DNA of 13,486 nt, from NCBI RefSeq assembly GCF_000003605.2, contig NW_003130861.1, positions 7,349-20,834 on the forward strand, read 5' to 3'. Within the stretch, counting starts at the first letter, position 1. Each line of letters starts with the position of its first letter. Below the pieces are notes generated by a model. The model made no database searches. It worked only from the letters and a program-made list of their open reading frames with translations, and was not told the DNA's origin. The position numbers and the translations under genes are program-made. Positions 8,201 to 13,486 of this stretch are shown piece by piece. The DNA is from Saccoglossus kowalevskii. Its lineage: Eukaryota > Hemichordata > Enteropneusta > Harrimaniidae.

Positions 8201-11200
8201 TTTTTTATTTAAAAACAAATCATGCCGCTTTGCTATCAAAATCCAAGCCAAAAGATCGTACAACAACATTGGCAAATCTCTTCCATGCTGGGTTCAATAA
8301 CATTAACATATTCAGATGTATTATGGTAATTTGAACACGTTGGCATCATCCATCGTTTACATTGGTTAATTATCGATTTGACCTGTCAGGTCAGGTAATT
8401 TATTTGCATTTCATAACAATTCAACGAATTTATTTTTTGCACGTTTTTATAATCATTACTAGGTAATTCAACAATTGTAAAACGCAGCATGACCGGATTG
8501 CACTACCACAATCATTCGCTACTACGCAATGCAGTTGTGTTTGTTGTTTTTTCAAAGTTCTTTTATAATATACTTTTGTTACTAATAAAATGAAACAAAA
8601 TAATTGTATTTGGTGCACAAGGTTCGTTAATGAGATTTTTTTGTAAAATGATGCACGGTCTACTTATTAATCCAGCTAGAAAAAAATGTATACAATTTTA
8701 GTTTCTTTCGTTTTGGGTGGTCCAACTGCCGTGTTGAAATTTGACATAGGTGGATTTTTCAATGAAAATATAAGCCCCCTAAAAATATTTGATGATAATT
8801 TTTTGAAAATATGAACCCCAAATAAAGGCCCACCAGCCTTGAAACCGCCCAGGGCGATTTTTTGGATGGGCGAATTTACGACAGAATCCGGTAATGGTCA
8901 TAGCCAAATTATGGACACTGTTGGCTTAGCATATACGCTATATTGTCATATGTCAAAAAGATGGCCACTGGGTTACATCCAGGTCTCTGGAGGAAGCCAT
9001 CGATTGAAATTCAGTTTTCTCACACAAATCTCAGGAATTACGGTACAAGTTTACATATTACCAGGGGTCCTAGGTGAAAAATATTGCCATCTTGAAGGGC
9101 TAAGTCTCTCTCTGACGACCTCACAATGTATTTAATGTGACTGTATTTGCATACAGTTTATTATAGTTTCTGGTCTCTTTGTGTATTAAGACTCTGCATG
9201 CATTTTAAGCATCACTGATTAAGTTAAAAACACTTATTATTAACTATTTCACCATCAGTTCCCTCTTTTCATCACAAATTCACCAAATAGTTTATAGTCT
9301 GCATTTTCCTTCAGAAAAAAATAGCAACATTTTGTCTGTTGGCCCCAAAATTAGGGTTCATATGAAAAAAGTGCAGAAAAATTTGGGCAGAAAAGTCTGG
9401 TAGTTCACCCATCCTGGCTACTATACATCAGTTCTTTTACAACATCTTTCTAATATAACTATCCTCTATCAAGTTAGTGATTTAAATTTACATGTACCAT
9501 AATCATCATTACTATTATTTATAATACCATTTACCTTGTACTAACTAATGTCAATCAATACAAACATGAACAATTTGAAAACAATTAACTTACTATTTTA
9601 TAAAGTCTTTCTCTGACGACCTCATAATATATTTTATGTGTCATTTCCCATAATGCATCATGTTTACGCATCACAAGAGCCATTTCAATGAAATGATGAC
9701 TACTAGACACATGTCATGTGATATTACAATTGTGTCTGAAACAATATTTCATTAAGAGTTTATGTATGTGGCTATATTTAAACAAATAAATGTTCAGAAT
9801 CATAGCTACTGTTATTTCAACGTGTTTTTACAGTCCAAAATAGCTTCTTTTAACTGACTGATTTGTTTAAAAGTTTAAGGGACAGTGGTCGTCGTGCTGT
9901 GCATGAGCAACATTTTTGTTTATAAACATTAATTTTTCCACAATCCAATGCGCTCTTCTAATGTAAATCACAAGTATGAGGATTGACCTGGGTGTGACTT
10001 CACTAATTATTGCCCGCGACTCCTTTGATACCTTCCAAACACCTAGAAAATACCTGATTAAAGCTTGTCTCAGTTTGTACTGCAACAGTCAAAGTTGCCA
10101 TCTTTGTTTATATGAGACCCATATATCTGGCACATGCGTGGTGCGACTACTGCCCTTTAAAGTGCTGTTAAGTCTTAAAGTCGTGTATTTCATAATTCTA
10201 TCACCGGTACCCAAAATAACACTAGGTGAATTTCATACTTGAAATTCCTGAACACTGTTTTGACGAATTGCCATTGATATATTTGCATATTTGAAAAAAG
10301 GTACCAAATTTTAGCAAGAAAAATAATTGCTTAACATGCTTCTACAAAATTGTTGTTCTCAAACATGGGTACAAGTATTCCATCATAAGTCACTAGCCCC
10401 CTACCACACCACCTGCCCACCCACCAATGATAAAATAAAACCACTTTGTAAAAGACGAGTTCTGTTTTGTTTTAACAATAGCTTTTGATACTTTAATTAA
10501 TTACTGTAATCAACAAGAATTCAGTACGTCTTTCAAATTCAAAACTTATTTTAACTTTTCTAGATTTTTGAAAGTGTGAAGAGTGGCAAATTCACAGGGA
10601 AAAATTGGAAAAGCCATGAGCTCCATCCAAAGTCAATGGACAACAAAGCCATTGATTGGTAAGTATATGTATGATTGCTTTGCTTCTGTTGTGGGGTTGT
10701 TTTGTATCGATGTTCTTATAATTGTTTATTGTTTGTATATTGGTAGAGGACGTGGCAACTGCTTTTTTCACCCTTTTTAAAGCAGAAGGGTCATCACATG
10801 CACATACGCAAGAATTGAGTCCTAAGTGACGATGACAATGCATGCAAAGGCTCATGGGTAGACACTTAGTTGAAAAACAATGTATAATTCACTGTATTAA
10901 CCACAGGGAGCCCAGGAAGTATAATAAACTGTATGCCTAGCCTGTACTGGCGTACAGTTTATTATAGTTTCTGGTCTCTTCGTGTATTAAAACTCTGCAT
11001 AATATAACTTTCATGCAATATGAGCATTACTTAATTAAAAACACTTATTATTAACTTTTTCACCATCAGTTCCCTCTTTTCATCACAAATTCACAAAATA
11101 GTCCTGTTTATAGTCTGCGTTTTTCCTTCAGAAAATTGGGACAAAAATAGCCATAGTCTGGTAAAAATTAACTGCATGATATTGTGAATTAAAAAATGTC

Positions 11201-13249
11201 TATGACTGTCTCCTTCAACAGGATATTTTTTGTGGACACTTTAAACTTCTCATTTTGGACTGACAGTGATGAAAACTATTTTAACGTCAGTTATAAAGAC
11301 CAAGTGTATACTGGTTACTGGTCACTGTGTGCGGCAGTCAATAGGGCATTAGATGTGAGTATACAGTCAAGAATGGAAAATATATGTGTAAAAATCTTCT
11401 TTAAGCAAAGACATTTCTTTCTGGGTGAATTGTATCTGTATAGATAATGACAGTGGATTGTATTCTCTGCTTTCAGGAAGGCATTCCAATTACCTCACCA
11501 TCATTCTATAAAACAATAACAATGGAACAACTGGAGAAAGTATTGAGAAGCAACACCAAATGTACAATGCCATTACTGGAGGAAAGACTTAGTAACCTCC
11601 ATGAAGCTGGTAAAATACTTGTTGAAGTGAGTAGACAAAAAATTTACAAGGACTGTGATTGAATGCATGCTGTTGTGTGATTGTAAGTGTGTGTTCTGGT
11701 GTTGACCACTGTGTAAATGGCTTGTTGTCTGCTGGTAGTAAGGTGGGCGTACCACTTCTATTGGAACATGTCTGCATCAACCTGGAACTTTGTATTAGAG
11801 GGACAACAAGTTTCCGAATAGAATATAATGACTTGGCTAGACTGAATACATGTATGACTCAAATATATATTGTTCAAAATAACATTTTACATAGTGACAG
11901 TGTATTTTTCTTTAAGGTCTGCATACTTTTCCATGGATGCTTATGAATTCTTCAGAGTGGATGGGGTCAGGGCTATGTTGTAGGTATACTGGAAAAGTTG
12001 TAAATATGTGGCGCAAAATGTGGTCCCCTTTTTGAGTCAAAGTGTCTGGAATAAGATCTACAGTTTCAGGATTCATTATTCAAATTAAAAAAATATATTC
12101 AGCACAGAAATTGCTTAAAAGCTCCGTAAATGGATAATTCTGCAAGAAAAATGGCCCATGTTATTTATCACCAATGTCAAAAAAGAACATTAAATTAAAG
12201 GTGAAATTCTATTATTTTCACTGTATTTCCCTCACAGAATTTTGATGGTTCATTTGCTAACTGTATCGCAGCATGTCAAAACAGTGCATTGAAGTTATTA
12301 CAATTGGTAACAAGTACATTTAGGTCTTACCAAGATATTGCAACCTATGAAGGTAAAACTGGTAAGTCTTGTTTTTTTTAATGTCATTTTGTTAACACTT
12401 ATGAAGTCCCATACTTTTCATATTTCAACATGCCATTGCCCATTATTTAGTCTTAATAGGATTACTTTGTTCCATAGGCCCTGAATCTGAATAACATTTT
12501 GATTTTAAATTTTAAAATGAAAAAAAAACTTTCATTTCATTTCCGATGTGTCTAGGTTTGTGACATAAAATAAATGCAGGACAGTGGAAACAAACAGCAA
12601 TAAAGCACTTCACATGAAGCAATGCATACATCAATTTCTGTTTAGGCCAATGATTGTTTCTTCAAAAAACGATATGAAATATCAAGAAAGTCAATTTGTA
12701 TGTGCTTGAATAAGTTATTGTACCACCAGCACTAGGCACTGTTTTTTTCTTTGTTTCAAATAAAAATAGCTATCGAGTTGGGCCCTTGAAAATGACACAC
12801 ACCGACCAGAAACAAATTTTGTTTGGACTTGCACTCAATGTCTTACCGAAGTGTAATACATGTTCCAGGGCTACTGCATTCTGCACCACATATCATTTGA
12901 TTTTTGAATCTAAATGAAGCTCTGATTAGAAGTAAATACCTATGACATACTAGTGGTATATTATAATAATAAAAATAAATGGTGCCATATTGAATTTAGA
13001 GTTTTTGTTTAACACTTGATCACATGTGCTCATCAGTGGCTGGGAAAAAACATACTCCTCATTCAATATGGTGGTAGGGAATCACTATAATAAGTGTTTT
13101 TAGACTATTAATTAAATAATTTGTCTTTTGTCAGTATCACTCTACAAACGTGCCCAAATTGTTATTGCTGATATCTGGTCCTGTTTTGAAGGCCAAGGTC
13201 TTGGTCATTTTCATGATATTGACTGTTTAACCATGTTTGCTGATTACAG
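5112..13249 (+). CDS. QNG1: Queuosine 5'-phosphate N-glycosylase/hydrolase, 5' part (six exons, 3' end outside window)
   Basis: Releases queuine base from queuosine 5'-monophosphate so that it can be reused for tRNA queuosine; family DUF2419 (human QNG1/C9orf64). Join of 5112-5213, 10564-10658, 11222-11354, 11477-11626, 12238-12361 and 13135-13249 gives 239 whole residues plus two bases of the next codon. Family landmarks in order: PRESGKF near residue 7, DTLNFSFW at 71-78, [14 protein letters not shown] at 97-110, PLLEER at 142-147, YKRAQI at 205-210 and the conserved FADY(R) at 236-240. The human protein is about 340 residues, so roughly 100 C-terminal residues lie beyond the window. ATG 5112 is preferred because the protein then begins four residues before a family-typical TPRES segment; it has A at -3. 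In-frame ATGs at 5010, 5055 and 5073 would add a hydrophobic, poorly conserved-looking extension. No frameshift or stop was seen. Identification rests on recalled family sequence, not on a search. Confidence 0.95.
5557..5580. repeat. G-run hairpin
   Basis: CGTTTTTT and AAAAAACG flank a loop of seven G and one T. Small perfect hairpin in intron 1; function unknown. Confidence 0.6.
5738..6126. mobile_element. MITE with 15-bp perfect terminal inverted repeats and TA target duplication
   Basis: TTCCTTGTTTCGCGA at 5738-5752 is repeated as its exact reverse complement at 6112-6126, and TA flanks both ends. Including flanking bases the symmetry is 18 bp. The 389-bp length, lack of a coding frame and TA duplication fit a non-autonomous DNA transposon, most simply Tc1/mariner-like. 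The interior is A+T-rich with several poly-A runs. It is inserted in QNG1 intron 1. Confidence 0.8.
6315..7384. repeat. Degenerate tandem array of about 130-bp units with two related terminal units
   Basis: Units begin near 6320, 6463, 6612, 6757, 7045 and 7168, each opening with a variant of GGCTGCCAGTCGGCCAT and most carrying GACATGTATCCTAACATGTA and CAAATTTGAATGAAAACTG further on. The units at 6757 and 7168 share another ending (CCACATAAAGTACTAGGCAC and AAAGAATGAACGGAATC) followed by GGACGGAC-rich tails. 6667-6760 and 6956-7048 are nearly identical, so part of the array was duplicated more recently. An open frame on the minus strand here (6837-6367) follows the repeat period and is not taken as a gene. 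Confidence 0.85.
7348..7382. repeat. Strong hairpin at the end of the array
   Basis: Outer stem AGTCCC/GGGACT encloses an inner stem TTCGGAC-TTC-GTCCGAA with a small asymmetric internal loop. It directly ends the GGACGGAC-rich unit and is followed by AAAAAA. The inner hairpin with a CTAA some 8 bases later resembles a Helitron 3' end, but the flanking base is A and not the expected T. Confidence 0.75.
8008..8022 (+). repeat. 15-bp motif GAAACCGCCCAGGGC, copy 1
   Basis: Identical 15-mer at 8841-8855, followed at both places by a T-rich stretch. It probably marks two decayed copies of one repeat. Confidence 0.6.
8841..8855 (+). repeat. 15-bp motif GAAACCGCCCAGGGC, copy 2
   Basis: Second copy of the 15-mer at 8008-8022, 833 bp downstream in the same orientation. 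Confidence 0.6.
9100..9139 (+). repeat. Short direct repeat, copy 1
   Basis: TCTCTGACGACCTCA and surrounding bases recur at 9601-9639 (about 40 bp, a few differences). Copy 1 abuts the dispersed repeat at 9152. Confidence 0.75.
9152..9324 (+). repeat. Dispersed repeat, copy 1 (intron 1)
   Basis: Starts TACAGTTTATTATAG and shares long blocks with 10953-11152, such as CACCATCAGTTCCCTC and TTTTCATCACAAATTCA. Weaker similarity (AGTCTGGTA) continues to about 9402. Confidence 0.85.
9601..9639 (+). repeat. Short direct repeat, copy 2
   Basis: Copy of 9100-9139 sharing TCTCTGACGACCTCA, then TATTT and ATGTG in the same order. Confidence 0.75.
10564..10658 (+). CDS. QNG1: QNG1 coding exon 2
   Basis: Acceptor is TTTTCTAG and donor GTAAGT. 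Starts in phase 0 with [10 protein letters not shown] and ends after two bases of a Trp codon (AIDW), which the first base of exon 3 completes. The NWKSHELHP segment corresponds to the GWKALHELNP region of vertebrate QNG1. The 95-bp length (31 codons plus 2) fits the phases on both sides. Confidence 0.93.
10920..10966. repeat. 14-bp perfect inverted repeat
   Basis: TATAATAAACTGTA (10920-10933) and its exact reverse complement (10953-10966) flank a 19-base loop at the start of repeat copy 2; it may be a remnant of a transposon end. Confidence 0.85.
10953..11152 (+). repeat. Dispersed repeat, copy 2 (intron 2)
   Basis: Diverged direct copy of 9152-9324 with small insertions (near 11008 and 11101). 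Both copies share GTTTCTGGTCTCTT and the TTCCTTCAGAAAA end. Confidence 0.85.
11222..11354 (+). CDS. QNG1: QNG1 coding exon 3
   Basis: Acceptor CCTTCAACAG, donor GTGAGT. One base completes Trp66, then 44 codons hold the two most recognisable family blocks, VDTLNFSFW and [14 protein letters not shown]. Ends in phase 0. The frame stays open briefly on both sides of the exon, so an unspliced reading would hide the true borders. Confidence 0.96.
11477..11626 (+). CDS. QNG1: QNG1 coding exon 4
   Basis: Acceptor TCTGCTTTCAG, donor GTGAGT; exactly 50 codons, phase 0 at both ends, so skipping it would keep the frame. Starts [11 protein letters not shown] and ends EAGKILVE, both close to the family pattern. 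It is separated from exon 3 by an intron of only 122 bp. Confidence 0.96.
11627..12237 (+). other. QNG1: QNG1 intron 4
   Basis: 611 bp, GTGAGT to CTCACAG. It holds a 95-codon open frame (11659-11946) without recognisable content; the exons on both sides join in phase without it, so I read it as non-coding. Confidence 0.9.
12238..12361 (+). CDS. QNG1: QNG1 coding exon 5
   Basis: Acceptor TTTCCCTCACAG, donor GTAAGT. 41 codons plus one base (NFDGSFANC to YEGKT, then G). The G joins TA of exon 6 to give Val, as expected for GKxVSxYKRAQ in this family. Confidence 0.95.
12362..13134 (+). other. QNG1: QNG1 intron 5
   Basis: 773 bp, GTAAGT to TTTGTCAG. Apart from an 11-bp inverted pair, CCATATTGAAT at 12985 and ATTCAATATGG at 13061, nothing structured was seen. 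Confidence 0.88.
13135..13249 (+). CDS. QNG1: QNG1 coding exon 6
   Basis: Acceptor TTGTCTTTTGTCAG, donor GTAAGG. Two bases complete Val202, then 37 codons run from SLYKRAQIV to LTMFADY, and AG begins the Arg codon finished in the next, unseen exon. The Asp in FADYR is one of the most conserved positions in the family and lies in the region of the active site as I recall it; the structure was not checked. Confidence 0.95.
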
Positions 13250-13412
13250 GTAAGGTACTCCTTTAAATGGTTCTATATAGATTTTACACTTATTGTATAT
13301 AAGCATTGTGAAATAAACATCTATGTAATATCTGCATTATATGGAGGTATGTAAATGTGTCGAAATGGACATAGTGCGAGTGGTTAGTGCTAGTAGCACT
13401 AATCCGAAAAAC

Positions 13413-13481
13413 TACTAGATCTAGTGCTAAAATGGCACTAGATCTAGTGCTAAAACGGCACTAGATCTAGTGCTAAAATGT
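13413..13481. repeat. 23-bp tandem palindromic repeat at the right edge
   Basis: Three units of CACTAGATCTAGTGCTAAAA plus TGG or CGG, the first lacking its full start. Each unit is built on the 16-bp palindrome GCACTAGATCTAGTGC. An imperfect relative, AGTGCTAGTAGCACT, lies just before at about 13384. The array lies in QNG1 intron 6 and may continue outside the window. Confidence 0.85.
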
Positions 13482-13486
13482 ACATA

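Larger units (their letters stand above)
5214..10563 (+). other. QNG1: QNG1 intron 1 (5.35 kb, repeat-rich)
   Basis: Bounded by GTGAGT and TTTTCTAG. It contains the MITE at 5738-6126, the tandem array at 6315-7384, and repeat copies at 8008, 8841, 9100, 9152 and 9601. Outside these (5214-5556, 5581-5737, 6127-6314, 7385-8007, 9325-9600, 9640-10563) I see only A+T-rich sequence. Short open frames at 5383-5574, 8839-9135 and 9976-10242 show no recognisable protein. Confidence 0.9.
10659..11221 (+). other. QNG1: QNG1 intron 2
   Basis: 563 bp, GTAAGT to CAACAG. About 200 bp of it (10953-11152) is a diverged copy of sequence also present in intron 1 near 9152. Confidence 0.9.

Noticed and set aside
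8839-9135. 98-codon plus-strand frame in intron 1
   Set aside because: No recognisable domain, begins within the shared 15-mer repeat, and QNG1 exons 1 and 2 join in phase without it.
11659-11946. 95-codon frame in intron 4
   Set aside because: Flanking exons 4 and 5 match the family without a gap and have good splice sites.
1-13486. tRNA, rRNA, CRISPR arrays or bacterial-type operons
   Set aside because: None recognised by eye; the spliced gene structure and repeat content indicate an animal nuclear genome.

Overview
The window is A+T-rich eukaryotic (metazoan) DNA with spliced genes, long introns, short inverted-repeat transposons and a tandem repeat family rich in GGACGGAC-type motifs. 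That mix looks to me like a mollusc, probably a bivalve, but this is an inference from style and not proven. No bacterial operon, tRNA, rRNA or CRISPR array was seen.

The firm result is on the right. A plus-strand gene for the queuosine 5'-phosphate N-glycosylase/hydrolase QNG1 (queuosine salvage protein, DUF2419, human C9orf64) starts at 5112 and runs off the right edge. Six coding exons were read by eye (5112-5213, 10564-10658, 11222-11354, 11477-11626, 12238-12361, 13135-13249). All have GT-AG borders and matching phases, and give 239 complete residues ending in the conserved FADY(R) motif. Intron 1 is 5.35 kb and holds most of the repeats: a 389-bp MITE flanked by TA (5738-6126), a degenerate array of about 130-bp units (6315-7384) ending in a strong hairpin, and one copy of a repeat that recurs in intron 2.

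To the left, on the minus strand, is a divergently oriented gene starting at 4083. Its first exons (4083-3977, 2342-2214, probably 2085-2007) join in phase and encode an RRM-like domain. The order of motifs resembles the small RRM that precedes the catalytic part of cellular RNA-dependent RNA polymerases, but that identity is a hypothesis. About 1.03 kb separates its start codon from that of QNG1, so the two may share promoter sequence.

The far left is less clear. Three plus-strand stretches look like 3'-terminal exons with a plausible acceptor, an open frame and a stop (37-161, 591-860, 3416-3569); the first and third also have a downstream AATAAA. The third lies inside intron 1 of the minus-strand gene, directly after a 16-unit TATG microsatellite. 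A foldback element with arms of about 180 bp occupies 1195-1762. The right edge holds a 23-bp tandem repeat made around a perfect 16-bp palindrome.
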